From Bromus sterilis (lineage: Eukaryota; Streptophyta; Magnoliopsida; Poales; Poaceae), in the NCBI GenBank assembly GCA_950022295.1, contig OX465595.1, positions 223,041,770 to 223,105,769 of the forward strand: a stretch of 64,000 bases of DNA, in the 5' to 3' direction. Shown here piece after piece: positions 35,096 to 47,970 of the stretch. How positions within the stretch are numbered: the stretch's first letter is position 1; each line of letters opens with the position of its first letter. The notes beneath the pieces were generated by a model. It did not search any database. It was not told the DNA's origin and saw only the letters and a list, made by a program, of their open reading frames with translations. The translations under genes and the position numbers were made by a program.

Positions 35096-38000
35096 TGTCG
35101 GGACCCGGAATATGCGTATATAATTCCAGTCACGATGCAATCACATGGAGAGCCGAGAACCGTACCCACTTGTCTAAGCAGACAAGGTCAAGCACAGAAC
35201 ATTCTCGGAAAGCATCGAACATGAGGGGCATCCCATCCAGGCCGGATGATCAACTAAGATGGGTCCTCATCGTCCGCTCACAAGTCTAAATGCTTATGGG
35301 TGGTGAATCCCATACTCATAGACAAGTCGCCTCAACCATGTTATCGATTGAATCCTAACTCTTACATAGACTTACTCCAGCCCGATCACTTAGTCGGGGT
35401 CTAGGGCGGGCTCGATCATACAACAAAGTGTGCCACGTGACAGAGTCACGAGCAATCGCATCGCGATGCCCCAAGCTGCGCACATCTAAGGGCCGCTTGG
35501 TGTATAAAAGACCGCCAGCTAGATCACAACTAAGGTCTCGAAAACCCATACTAAGACATGCATGTTATAAACATACACGCAGCACACATGCCTAGTATGA
35601 ACAGCAGGTATCATCACATAACTCTACAAAGTGTATCTTTATTGACTTACACATAGAGCATACAAAGATCACATATCTGTGATCATCATTACATCATACA
35701 ACGGAAGCAAATTAGGTCTGAGTACAGACAAGTTTAACAAAGGTCTTAGAGAAGCCTTGTAAACATACTTGCCCTTCCACGAGGGACCAGACTGATGTCT
35801 GGAACTATACTACCAAGGTCAACGTCGAGCTACACGAAGGTGACTCCATCGGGGTCCGGGTTCTCATCTAAAACATAGAATAAGCAAACATGAGTACAAA
35901 GTCGTACTCAGCAAGAATTACATCAGAACTACACTACTCATGCTCAAGTTTCAAGGTAAAGGAGGTGGGGTTCAACATGCAGAAGTGCCAGCTTTGACTT
36001 GGCTAGTCCTATACTACGAGTACCAGACTTGAGGTAAGAAGCGTACACGAGTCCACTACGAAGTCTCCAACCAATACACCACTATGGATACTTCCTCGAC
36101 TTCCCCACGAGGAAGCACGCCATATCACTCACGCTTATCTTGCGAGTTTTATAAGTATCCATTCAAGTTGTCTATGATCAAGTAGAGGTTTCCAAGTAGT
36201 CCATAACCGCGGACATGGCTATTCGAATATTTTATTAACCCTGCAGGGGTGTACATCTTCACACGCGTGTCATCACTTATCGCCTCATTCTTGTCACCCT
36301 TCAAGCAGGTGTCGGACGTGGATGAAACCAAGGCATTACCCTCACATCACCTTCTCTAATCCAGGAGTCGACTACCTGAGTTTGTCACCGCTTGAGAGTC
36401 CGACCGGTTCTACGAAATGGACTCAGATAATGCAAGGGACCGAGACGCCACCTTTGATAGATGGTTTCGCTGCCTCACAGGTCCACCCACATATCTATGG
36501 TTAAGTCAAATGGAAAGCCCGAATCTAGTGTGACTCCTGGACCGGATCGGGTACGTAAAGAGGACAAACGGGTCTCCCATAAACCCTACATGTGGTCATA
36601 CACTTTGTCTTGGATCACAAAACAGGAACTCGGGGCCTAGGGCAGTGTTCAACGAGACAACCCACTTTGTACTCCTACACAGCCTCTCATCGTTCACCTT
36701 TGCTTAGGGTGGATTCACCAACACGTTATCATCATCATCACTGTGTTCATTCCATCCCGACTCACAATCATAACATCCTCATTGTATCACTAAGCAGCAA
36801 TAAGCAGTAACAGTTGCAAGGGCCACATGCTCATCATTCAACTCCTAAATCTGCTAGGATTGTGGTTTACTTAATACGGTGACAAAATGATAGGTCATGC
36901 ATCGGAATGGGTTCAACTATGCGAAAGAACGTGTCTCGGTAATCTCCTAAACATTCATAAGCGAGACTGAGAGGGAAGTAGGATTTTATAGACATGATCA
37001 ATGGGGTTTGCTTGCCTTTCTGACGATACACGGGTCTTAACAGTGGTCTTCTTCTTCGGGGGTGATCACCGTCTCGGAGGCACTGTTACCGGAACAATCA
37101 TCAACAAAAGGGGGGCAACATCGAAAGTAAATGCACAAGCACATGATAAGTTGTGACATGATGTAAAGGGTACTGGTTTGTGGCAAATTCAATTTAATTG
37201 AAGTGTATTGCAAAGGATTTGCAAATTCAAACTTCAATTTTGAATTCAAATTAAGCCATATGCAAACTTTCTACTGTTGCCCCATTTTAAAATGTTCAAA
37301 CATAGAAACAAAGTGCATATTCTTAATCCTTGCATTTTTCTGATAATTTTTCGTATATTATATGTTTTATTTGGAGTTAGTATGAATTAGTTATGATTTT
37401 CTAAAGTTTAACTATTTTTCTGCAATTTCTGGATTTTCTTTAATTCTTTTAATTCCATTTATTGCATCATGCTGATGCAATGCTGGCGTCACCAGGGGGC
37501 TGACATGTGGCCAGGGTGTCAGCCTCACGGGGTTTAATCCCTCTGTTTAAATTAAACCGTGGTTTAATTAGGGGTTGGGCCCCACCTGTCAGTGGCTAAA
37601 GGGGATCATTAGCGGGGTGGGTTAGGCAATAAAGACGTGCCACATCGCGGGTTGCCGGCGGCTAAACGCCGGTGGCCTAGCCACGGCGGCGCTGCACGGG
37701 AACGGTGAATCCGGCGGCCATTCGAAGTGCTCCGACCACCAATCGGCGCCTCTTGGACGCGCGCATCTCCCAGGCCATAGCAGCATCACCGGGGAGGCCT
37801 TGTTCGTCGACGGCTTCAGCTTTTGGCGGCGGCCGGAGCCACTGTGGAGGATGGCAATGGCAAAACGTGCACGAGACGAAGCGGGAGTGTGTGCGTTGGG
37901 TTCCTGGGAACTCCAGGAGTGCCAAGGACAAGGAGGGGACGACGGAAGCGCACTGGTTCGAGCTCCACGGTGGCCATGGCGGCGGACCTCATCGGCTCTC

Positions 38001-39011
38001 ATGGCGGCCAAGGCTAGGAGGCGAGGGAAAAAGCGGGACTTGGGGGGAAAAGCTCAGGGGCTCACCACGAGTGCAACAGCGGGGTTGAGGAGGCCCGAGG
38101 TAGCGAGACGGAGGCTAATTCGACGGAGAAAGGTTGCGGGTCCGGCGAGGTCGCGGTGGAGATTCCGGCGTCTAGAAGGCGTAGCATCTCATGGACTTCA
38201 GCTTGGAGACGAAGACGACGTCGAGGCGCTCCCTGGACTAGCTTGTCTGGGCTATGGAGCTCATTGGCCGCGTGTGCGCACGGCCGTGCTCCGACGAGCC
38301 TTCGGGCGGTGGCAGAAACGAGCGAGGGAGGAAGAGGGAGAAGCTCTGGAGGGGGGGGGGGAAAGGGATCAGGACGCATCTGGGCGTCTCCAGGGGGTGA
38401 AGACGTGGCCTGGGGAGGCAAGCAGCTGCCTGGCGGCCGCACGTCGCTCGCTGGCGACCTGCGTGCCTGCCTGGCTAGCGAAGAAGACGCATGTGCCCCC
38501 TGCGGCTGGGCTAGGCTGCTGCTGGGCCGGTACAGGTAAGTTGGGCCCAAAGGCTAGGGGTCTCCTCTTTTATTTTTCTTCTTCTTTTCTTTTCTGTTAT
38601 TTGTTTTGCTGTGCTAATTTTTTTTGCTAGGCATCTTATTAAATGCTCCAAATTTTTATGTGGACTTGTAATGCATATAGCTAGCCACTTACAAAGTTTG
38701 GGCATTTTTAAAATTCAAATAATTTGAACTTTAATTCAAATAGGGTATTTATTTAATTTCCAAGCCCTGTTTGGAATATTTGAAAAATCTTGGTGCATGT
38801 AGTGGGACCCACTTCACTTTATATGTGATCATGCATATTTATAAGACTTTTCAAAAATACCTGAGGAATTTTTGGAAGCAATTTTTATCTGGCCTTTTGA
38901 ATGAAATTTCTAGGGCTTTTCTTTTCCCAAATTTTGAATTCCTGTTTGAATTTTCACATGATGCAAAGGGGTACTCAAACTCTATCACTTACCCAAGTTA
39001 GGGTTCTGACA
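35096..39011 (-). mobile_element. Solo LTR B2 (family B)
   Basis: This is a 3916-bp insertion in A's gag with duplicated GCATG (35091-35095, 39012-39016); removing it restores the gag reading phase, so the boundaries are exact. Its ends TGTCGGGACC and GGGTTCTGACA match B1. It contains the GC-rich block (about 37620-38550, with a run of 11 G at 38351), the palindrome block and the hairpin (35891-35910). No internal domain is present. Confidence 0.92.
36200..36255 (-). repeat. Shared LTR block, copy in B2
   Basis: The palindrome is one base off (plus strand TATTCGAATA, then T); flanks are as in B1 with one change in CCATGTCC. Confidence 0.8.
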
Positions 39012-39016
39012 GCATG

Positions 39017-39870
39017 CCACCGTGACTATGCACGACTTCACCCGCCTCAACCCCACTATGTTCCGCAACTCTGTTCAGCCGTTGGATGCTGATGACTGGC
39101 TTCGTGACATCACTCACGAGCTGGAGTCTGCTAATGTCGATCCAGCCGACTATGTGAACTTTGCATCCTATCATCTGAAAGGCGCCGCTGCTCAGTGGTG
39201 GAGCACCCACAAGCGTTCACTTCCAGTCGGTGAAGTCATCACCTGGGATGAATTCCAGACTGCCTTTCGTGCCCGCTACATTCCTCAGGGGATTATGGAT
39301 CGCAAGGGGGAAGAATTCCGCAACCTCACTCAGGGCAACATGACTGTTGAAGCCTATCAGCGAGTTCCTCAACCTCTCTCTCTATGCGGAAGAAGAGATC
39401 ACCACTGATGCTCGCAGACAGCAGAAGTTTCGCCGTGGACTCAATGCAGACCTCAGGCTCTCTCTTGCCGCTCATGATTTCGCCAACTTCGCCACCATGG
39501 TGAACAAGGCTATCACCGTCGAGACTTCCCAGATGGAGAATAAGGACTCGCTTAAGAGCTATCGTGGCGTTGGCTCATCTTCGGGCGCAACGCAGAAGCG
39601 TCGTATTTTTCTCCCTCACAGTGTGACCAATGCACCTGTCCTTGCTCCCAGGCCTTCGTATGCTGCACCCCGTATGCCTCCGCCACCACCGAGGCCAAGA
39701 GCTCTGCCCCCACCACCCAATGCTGCTCCCCTCCGTCCTGAGGATGGACTGTGCTTCAAGTGTCGTCGCCCCGGTCACATTGCTAGAGACTGCCCCCAGA
39801 ATCAGAATCAACTGGTAGTTCACCCTGCTGGCCACGGAAATGGTCGTGGAAACAACAGGACCCCAACTAT
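39017..39870 (+). pseudogene. gag of element A, capsid and CCHC part
   Basis: The capsid-like retrotrans_gag region begins MHDFTRLNPTMFRN and contains LDADDWLRDI and AAAQWWSTHK. A frameshift at about 39358 (after VEAYQ) moves coding to another frame, which continues LNLSLYAEEEITTDARRQQK. A Pro-rich linker follows, then a CCHC zinc knuckle CFKCRRPGHIARDC (39752-39793). A second frameshift lies at about 39860-39875, before the protease. In an intact chromovirus this protein forms the particle and the knuckle binds RNA. Confidence 0.88.
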
Positions 39871-40913
39871 AATACTGGGTCTGCTGCTCATGCTCGTGGA
39901 CATGCTTACAACATCGATGTTGTGGAAGCTCAGGAACAACCCGCTACCGTGATGGGTACCCTTCTCGTAAATTCATTACCTGCTACTGTTTTATTTGATA
40001 CAGGAGCATCACATTCATTCATGTCGGAAGCATTTGCATTGTCACATAACTTCACGCTTGAAAAGATGCACCCACCGATGGTTGTCCGCACCCCGATAGG
40101 CCAGTGCCAAACCTCCAAGTTAGTGGCTAATACCACCATTGAAGTCGAGGGAATTGTTTTCCTTGCTTCCCCCATCATTCTGAAGTCTTCCACCATAAAC
40201 TTGATCCTTGGAATGGATTGGCTGAAAGTTCACGATGCCGCACTGTATTGTGGCACCAAGTCTGTCCAACTTTTCCACCCCTCCGTCGGGATTGTGAACC
40301 ACACCGCCCGAATAACCCAAAACGCTGAAGCGCAGATCTATACGATGAATGCTTTCAACGTCTCACCTCTCGAAGGCATTGAGAAAGTTCTAGTCGTTTG
40401 TGAATTCCTCGATGTCTTCCCAGAAGAACTTCCGGGAATACCCCCGACCATAGAAGTTGAGTTCGTCATCGACTTGAAGCCCGACACTACCCCTATTGCT
40501 AAGCGTCCTTACAAGATGCCGCCACATGAACTCCTTGAACTTAAGAAGGAGATCGACGAAGCACTTCGGAAAGGCTTCATTCGCCCAAGTTCCTCAGCTT
40601 GGGGAGCGCCTTCGCTCTTTGTCAAGAAAAGTGATGGTACAAACCGTTTAGTCCAAGATTACCAACCTATCAACCAAGCCACCATCCAGAACAAGTACCC
40701 ACTTCCTCGGATCAATGATCTTTATGATCAACTTGCTGGATCCACGGTGTTCTTGAAACTCGACTTGAGGTTGGGTTATCATCAGATCTGGGTCCGTGAA
40801 GAGGACATCCCTAAGACCTCCTTCATTACTCGCTATGGTTCTTACGAGTACACCATCATGTCCTTTGGCTTGACGAATGCCCCAGCCACCTTTTCCCGAT
40901 TGATGAACTAATA
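39871..40913 (+). pseudogene. Protease and N-terminal RT of element A
   Basis: Protease: the active-site motif LFDTGASHSF (DTG at about 39997-40005) with ILGMDWL downstream. RT: fingers and palm begin about KRPYKMPPHELLELKKEID; the first catalytic Asp is in FLKLDLRLGYHQ (about 40755-40790). The frame stops at 40911 (LMN then TAA). Just there about 15 bp expected between the LMN motif and the YxDD box are missing and the frame shifts, so no RT can be made. Confidence 0.9.
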
Positions 40914-43235
40914 TTCATGGAATACATGGTTTATCTGGATGATATCTTAATATACTCCAAGAATGAAGAAGAGCATGCTGAACATCTTCGTCTTATACTA
41001 GAAAAGCTTCGGGAACACAAACTCTACGCTAAGTATTCTAAGTGTGAGTTCTGGCTTCTTGAAGTAACCTACCTTGGTCATGTGATTTCCAAGGATGGCA
41101 TTGCTGTAAACCCAGAACGTATTCAGGTTATTCTGGATTGGACTCCCCCCAAGACTGTCAAGCAAGTCAGAAGTTTCCTCGGACTCGCCAGCTATTGCCG
41201 TCGTTTCATCGAGAACTTCTCCAAGATTGCCAAGCCTCTGATCAATCTGCTTCACAAAGGTGTCAAGTTTGAGTGGACTGATAAATGTCAGGAAAGTTTC
41301 CAAGCTCTCAAGGACAAGCTCACTTCTCCTCCGGTGCTTGCTCCCCCTGATACCCGGAAGGACTTCGTGATATATTGCGATGCGTCTCGTCAAGGATTAG
41401 GCTGTGTCCTAATGCAAGAGCGCAAAGTGATTGCTTATGGCTCTCGTCAGTTGCGTGCTCACGAAGACAAGTATCCAACACATGATCTAGAATTGGCAGC
41501 AGTAATTTATGCGTTGAAGTTGTGGCGACATTACCTCGTCGGTAATCTTTGCAAGATCTACACCGACCACCAAAGCCTGAAATACCTGTTTATTCAGCCA
41601 TATTTGAATGTCCGCCAACAAAGATGGCTCGAGACAATAGCCGATTTCAACATGGATATTCATTACACACCTGGCAAAGCTAATGTGATGGCCGATGCCT
41701 TAAGCCGAAAAGCCTACTGTAGTGAACTTGAAGTTCAACTACAACAACCACTTCTATATGAAGAGCTCCACAAACTGAACATCGAGATTGTTCCTCAGGT
41801 CCATGTGAATTCTCCGGTTATCAAACCAGACTTATACAACCGCATGAAGTTTGCACATGGATATGACTCTGACATTCAGAAGATTAAGCGATATGTCGAG
41901 AGTGGAAAGCCCTCATCCTTCACTATTGCCGAGGATGGTACATTGTACTTCAAGGGTCAGCTAGTGGTCCCCATAAACAGGCCCAACCTAAACTACGCCC
42001 CGCGCGTCATGAAGGAAGCTCATGATACTCCCCTGTCAATTCACCCCGGTAGCACCAAGATGTACCAAGACATTCGTCAGCAGTACTGGTGGTCTAACAT
42101 GAAGCAGGACATTGCTCGTTATGTTCATGAGTGTGACGTTTGCCGTCGCATCAAAGTAGAACATCAAAGACCTGCTGGAACTCTGCAACCACTTTCTATT
42201 CCTGAATGGAAATGGGACAAGATTGAAATGGACTTTGTCACCGGTTTTCCGCGATCACAGAAGGGTCATGATGCGATCTTTGTCGTCATTGACCGATTCT
42301 CTAAGGTTGCTCATTTTCTGCCTATAAAGGAGACGATCTCTGCTAGTCAGTTGGCAGACTTGTATGTTTACAGAACCGTGTCGCTCCAAGGTATTCCGTT
42401 GGAGATCAGTTCCGACCGAGGCAACCTTTTCACCTCAAGATTCTGGGATAGTTTCCAAGAAGCTATGGGCACTCACCTAAGCTTCAGTACTGCTTATCAT
42501 CCACAGTCACAAGGCCAAGTTGAACAAGTCAATCAAGTGCTTGAAGATATGCTTCGGGCCTGTGTCATCTCATTCGGTAAGAAATGGGAGGAATCTCTTC
42601 CATTTGCTGAATTCTCGTACAACAATAGCTACCAAGCTAGTCTGAAGATGACCCCCTTTGATGTTCTCTATGGACGTAAGTGTCGAACCCCTCTGAATTG
42701 GTCAGAAACTATTGAACGAGCACTCGTTGGTACGGACATTATCCAACACGCTGAAGATCAGGTTCTCGTTATCCGTGAACATCTGAAGGCCGCTCAGTCT
42801 CGTCAGAAGAGCATCTACGACCGCAAGCACAAGGAAATGATCTATCAACCTGGCGAATACACGTACCTCCGTGTCACTCCCATGCGAGGCACTCACCGCT
42901 TCAGGATCAAAGGCAAGTTAGCTCCTCGCTACATTGGCCCGTTCCGAATCCTTTCCAGGAGTGGACCCGTGGCATACCGATTGGAATTGCCGCCGAACCT
43001 CTCTCAAGTTCACGATGTATTCCAGGTGGATCATGATATGATCGAACTGCAGCAAGACTTGACTTATCAAGAACATCTAAGCCGCATTCTTGATCAGTCT
43101 GAACGCAAGACCCGCAACAAGACGACCAGGTTCCTCAAAGTTCAGTGGTCGAATCATTCTGAAGATGAAGCCACTTGGGAACGCGAAGATCGCCTCCGCG
43201 ATGAATACCCCGATCTTTTCCCCTCTACCACCTAA
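40914..43235 (+). pseudogene. C-terminal RT, RNase H, integrase and chromodomain of element A
   Basis: A single long open frame of 772 codons from the ATG at 40917. RT: YLDDILIYS (residues 6-14; Asp pair 8-9). RNase H: Asp about 155 (YCDAS), Glu about 192 (HDLELAAV), Asp about 215 (YTDHQSLKY). Integrase: HHCC zinc finger (His about 368 and 376; Cys about 404 and 407), catalytic Asp 439, Asp 500 and Glu 536, giving exact D-35-E spacing. A GPF/Y-like motif (IGPFRILSRSGPVAYRL) follows, then a chromodomain-like C-terminus (about 735-772, with WSNHSEDEATWERED). Chromodomains are known to steer chromovirus integration to heterochromatin. It is classed as pseudogene because the upstream RT half is in another frame. 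Confidence 0.93.
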
Positions 43236-43271
43236 ATTCTCGGGACGAGAATTCTTGTAGCGGGGGAGATT
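43236..43271 (+). other. Pre-PPT hairpin and polypurine tract of A
   Basis: ATTCTCG-GGA-CGAGAAT (43236-43252) starts one base after the pol stop codon, then CGGGGGAGATT (43261-43271), the PPT next to the 3' LTR. Confidence 0.8.
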
Positions 43272-45470
43272 TGTAACACTCTCACTGTCAGTGAACAGTA
43301 ATCACCATTACTGTTGATCACTACTATTCAATTTTTTTGCTTTGATCAACTGGTTCAGTTCAAATTCAAATTCCACTTTGATATTATTGAAAGCAAGGTG
43401 ATCATGGATCTTGGTCATCATGAATCAAAACAATTCCAAGCTCAAGTCAATTGCCTTTGGTGGAATATTAAAACCAATGTGCAAAATAAACTTTCTCCAA
43501 AAATTGTGCTTCCACTTTTATTAAATCACTAATATTCAGTGGAGCATGCCACACCAATTTGGGGATTTTATTAACCTCCAAATTATTTCAAATAAATCAG
43601 AACAGTAGCTAAAAACCCCAAATTAATCATTTAATATTTAATTCAAATATTAAATGACTTTTAAAATTGCCCAAACCTTTTGAGGCACTAACTTATGGTT
43701 ATTACATAATTATGGTACACATTCAACATTTTACAAAAATGCCTAGGTTAGTAAAACAAATACAAAATAGAAATAACAGAAAAATAAAAAAGAGAAAACA
43801 AAAGAAAAAGCAAAACCTATCTAACCCCACCCCAGGCCCAAACCACCTGGCCCATTCCCCTTTTCCCCCCTGGGCCAGCAAGCCCACAGCGCCCCCTCCA
43901 GCCCAGGTAACCCCCCGGTCGCCCTCCCTTGATTCCCCTGTTCGCGCACCCCCGTGGCGGCCATCGGCCGGTGCCACGGCGAGCACCGTCGCCGTGCCGT
44001 GCATCGGTAGCACCCGACGGCTACAAGACACCCCGAGGCAGCACTGCGTCCGTGCCCTAACCCTAGAACGCCCTGGATCTCAAGCCCCCTCCCCCCTCTG
44101 CTTCTCCCGCTCAGGCCCGAGCGGCTCCCTCGCCACCATCACCACGCCGGCGCGGCCATCGAACTCCGTCCTCGCCGCCTTGTTTTCTTCTGGGCTGCAC
44201 GTCGTCGGCATCGTCATCCTCTGCAGCGAATCGGACCGGGGGCGACCACCTCGAGCGCACGAGGTCGTCTTCAACCTCCGGCCGCCGCCATCTCCCCAAC
44301 GATTCCGACCACACCGGCGACCCTCCGGCCCCGAGACCTCTCCCCTGCAACCAACGTGAGCTGCGCTCGACTTCCCCCCTTTACCTCTCGGTTTGCACAC
44401 GACGGCGCCGTCCCCGCCATGACCAGTACTCCGGCGCCGCTCCGTTCGTTGCCGCCGTCGTCCTGGGCCGCTCCAGAGCGCGCCAATGGTCCCAGGCGAC
44501 GCGCGCATGAGCGCTCGTTCGAACGAGTCCCTCCCCACGCGATTTGGTGCCCTGTGGCGCCTAGGCCACCCTCGCCGGAGCCCTCTGTACCTCGCCGCCG
44601 GCGAGTTCTGTTGGTCACTGACCGGCGGGCCCCCCTTGTCAGGACACTTGATTAGTGTTAACCCCCCCTAAGTCTATGACCAGTGGGCCACCCCACCCCC
44701 TAATAACCTTGCTAAATAAAAGAGAGAAATAAACCCCCCTCACCCCCTGACATGTGGGCCACTGCCCATTAGATTAATTAAAATGGTTAAATTAACTGCT
44801 AAGTGAATGACACATGGCCCCCACCTATTAGTACTAATTAAACTGTTTTAGTTAATTTGATTGCTGTATGACATGTGGGCCACCCTTCTATTTTATTAAA
44901 TAAAAATGATTTATCAATATGTGAGGCTGAGATAATGTTAGATTAGATAATAAAATAAATTATAAAATGATTTAAATTGAATTAAACTTTGAAATGGAAT
45001 ATCTTTTAAACCTTAAGTCAGATTCAAAAACTTTATACATCAAAATTGATCAGAAAAATATAACGAATACGAATACGCTATCCGTTCGTCTACCACACCC
45101 CTCTAACAGAACGAACATCGACATTCCCCCCTCCGGGCCGTCTATCCGATGATTGCCCGATACCGATAAACTACCCGGATGAATTTATTCTGAACACGAA
45201 AGTTGTTCAGAATGGATCAAATAGCACGGATACACCTTTCACATGTTTGTCTGATGTCCACGACCCCTTCGGCATGGTACCTTCCCCCTCCGGACACCCT
45301 GTACGGTAATCACCCGGAGCTGGCCGTTCGTCCCCGGATGAATTCCTGCTCCGAGCAACATGCATTGCACTGCGTTAGAACACCGTTAGCTTTGCATCTA
45401 TCATGTCATGCATCTGTTTGTATATGCTTTCTTTGTATTTACTGTTTCTTCCCCCCTTAATCTCCGGTAG

Positions 45471-45556
45471 ACCCCGCTGCTGCTGCCGACTACACCGCCG
45501 CTGAGTACGACTACTACGTCGACGACCCTACCCCTACCGTCGAGCTTCCAGGAAAG
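45471..45556 (+). other. Coding-like segment X in A 3' LTR
   Basis: After CTCCGGTAG (acceptor-like) an open frame reads DYTAAEYDYYVDDPTPTVEL, then PGK. The A 5' copy (9287-9375) and both D copies keep the frame over this part. Confidence 0.4.
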
Positions 45557-46681
45557 CAGAGCCATTCTCTTCCCCAGATATTGCCTATATTTCCTTACCT
45601 TTCTTGCACTAGGCATCGCTGCTACTGCTACGTTACAATCCTATTCAACTGCATAGCTTATCATTGTCGCCCCTTGATTACTTTTCCGCTATCCTACGCT
45701 GCCATGTATATATATGTCTTATAATCAGCAGTTAGCCCCGCGCCTTGTTAGTCAATAGGATTATATAGCGGGCCGTGATCACTCTAGGAGTGATCGTGGA
45801 AACGATACATTATGAACTGCTACAGGTACGGTTCAGAGCAGACACCAATGCAGGCCCCTACCCCGGTTCTGCCGAGCCACCTCAAGTGTGAGCTATCGAG
45901 GAGTAATCCTTGTACTCCACTCGAGGCTGAGTTTGTATAGCCGTCCTAGGGTACTGATCCACGGGTGTCCTTAAAGGTAAGGAGTCGGGTGACCCCACGG
46001 TGCCCGCGCAGGGTATCTTAGCGGAACGACAGGTCAGGTGTATTCCACCGGTGTGCGGCGGGCCTGGTACTGTTCGTGGCCGACAGATATCCTGTAGTAC
46101 GAAAGTCGAGCTCTTCGGAGAAAACGCGAGACAAGGTAAGGAGACGGTTCACCTTGTCGGTATCCGCACGAGTTGGTGGGACGACAGGGCAGGGGGCCAC
46201 TGGCTCTGGTAATGGGGGTGGACCTGGCTGCTGTCGTTGTCCGTGGCTCATCTAAATAAGGACAACGATAACTGTTGGTCCGACAGATAATAATTAAAAG
46301 GCTTAATGGGTCAGGTGGATAACTTGAGTGGGTCGTCGTGGCCTTTACGCACTACCTCCACGTGGGATTACAGTGTGGGCCCTCTGCGTTGTAGCCTCCT
46401 TCGAGGGCTCTTCAGACGTCAGCTTTACCTCGGGCTGATTGCCGGGCTTGGACCGCTTACTCCGGTAGTGGGAAGTGGGTCTGCTTCACCGGCCAGCCAC
46501 GCACCGTGCAGGAGTACAAAGGACAGGGGTCCAAAGTTCCTTTGTACTTAGGATTTAGACCGGCGGATGGCCTCTCTGTTGACCTCGAAGGATGGACTTT
46601 GACGTATCGGATAGCCTCGGTGGGGCATTCCCTAACAAGGTGTACGCCACCCTGGAGATCCGAGCGTGTAGGGTAATAGTA

Positions 46682-46736
46682 GTGCAGCCCCTGCAGGGAA
46701 GATAATCTATTCGGATAGCCGTGTCCACGGTAACAG
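46682..46736 (+). repeat. Shared LTR block, copy in A 3' LTR
   Basis: Same as the A 5' LTR copy, with CTATTCGGATAG. Confidence 0.85.
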
Positions 46737-47164
46737 GACGCTTTATGCTGAAGCCAAACTCTACTACTACAAACTACTACTACTAAACTGATTGGTTCCG
46801 GGCTTTCTTCCTCGCAGGGAAGTCCAGGAGGGATTCTCGGAGGCATATGTAATTGTTATATAATACAACTTGCTATTATACAATGCTGCAGCAACTTCTG
46901 CTGCATTGTTATTACATTCATGCTATTGAACTGTTGGCTATTCTCTTCTCATGCTGCAAGACTCGCCGGAAGATGCTAGTCTTTGTTAGGCCTAGCTTCT
47001 TACCCTTATTCCGATTTCTATCTTGCAGTCCACTATATATAGCCTCCCCTTTCCATTTGATACATGCATAAATGCTTAGTAGCGGATGTAAGACTCGCGG
47101 GTATGCTAGATACTCACCTTTGCTTCATTTCCCCCTTTTCTCTTTGCCTGATCGGCCGCTGCAG

Positions 47165-47241
47165 CCGACGTTGGAGCCCAGGAGCAGGAGTACCCCGGAG
47201 GCGACTACTACGACGTCGAGTTCCCCATTGACCAGGAGTAG
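47165..47241 (+). other. Coding-like acidic segment Y in A 3' LTR
   Basis: Directly after GCTGCAG (acceptor-like) a 24-codon frame begins DVGAQEQ, contains EYPGGDYYDVEFP and ends DQE, stop TAG (47239-47241). Both D LTRs keep frame and stop; the A 5' LTR has a nonsense change. Confidence 0.4.
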
Positions 47242-47530
47242 TTCGGTGGATCCCAGGCAGGAGGCCTCGCCTATTCGATCTGTATCTCTGATGCTATTTG
47301 TGCTAGCCTTATTAAGGAAAAACTTGACTAACTATGTCTGTACTCAGATATTATGATTGTATAACTTATGTATTCGGATCCTCGTGATCCCTGGTATTGT
47401 AACATATTGGTTTATCCTTTTGTGTTTAGTGTTGTGCTGTGATATTCTCACCGTGGCACCCTAATCTCAGTCGTGTACCCTGCGTGTATGATTACTGTAC
47501 ACGGATTGATTTTGGGGGCATCACAGTTTG

Positions 47531-47596
47531 CGAGAGTTTGATGGCCACCTTTAAGGTCAACCACTAGTGGTTGGGAATCGACTTTGTGGTGATATC
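47531..47596 (+). other. LTR H, middle piece
   Basis: 66 bp of H between the right GTTTG of A and the left ATATC (47592-47596) of C2. Joined to 3146 and 51751 it reads as one continuous LTR leader. Confidence 0.75.
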
Positions 47597-47904
47597 GGTA
47601 AGGCCAGATATGCAGTACTGTTCCAGATCTAGATGTTTCCATCCAGATCCGGGGACGAAGCACATATCGGTCCCACCGTGACATATGACAAAGCCATATG
47701 CCCCGGATTTCCAACATGATATCACAACATTACAGATACAAGGATACAACATCTCATACAATCGGCATACAACTGCCTTAAGTACAATATAACATCGGAA
47801 GATACATGTCTGGGTACAGACTACAAGCAAATGCCTACTGGCAAAGAGAAAAACATCGATCCCATAACCACACGGGTCCAGGCCCTCCGCCGGGATCCTC
47901 CTAA

Positions 47905-47970
47905 CTAGTCGTCGTCGAGTATCCACGTGAAATGTCGATCACCATACCTGTTGTCGATCAGAACCCTGAA
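47905..47970 (-). other. Coding-like acidic segment Y in C2
   Basis: After TTTTCAG on the minus strand a frame runs to TAG (47905-47907), ending HFTWILDDD. C1 ends RFTWRLDDD at the same place. Confidence 0.35.

Larger units (their letters stand above)
3147..47525 (+). mobile_element. Element A: Tekay/Del-type chromovirus (Gypsy), broken
   Basis: The element runs from TGTAACACTC at 3147 to GGGCATCACA at 47525, flanked by GTTTG (3142-3146, 47526-47530). Without nested insertions it has a 5' LTR of about 4.3 kb, a PBS, a leader, gag-pol, a PPT and a 3' LTR of 4254 bp. Gene order PR-RT-RNaseH-INT and the C-terminal chromodomain place it in chromoviruses, most like Tekay/Del. Nested inside are C1 and D (both in the 5' LTR) and B2 (in gag). 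It cannot code for a complete polyprotein. Confidence 0.93.
43272..47525 (+). repeat. 3' LTR of element A
   Basis: 4254 bp with no nested insertion, so it is the reference copy for A's LTR. It lacks the 32 bp with the palindrome kept at 8714-8745 (junction at about 44930, GGCTGA|GATAATG). A GC-rich block lies at about 43815-44640. TATATATAG at 47034-47042 is a possible TATA element. Confidence 0.93.
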
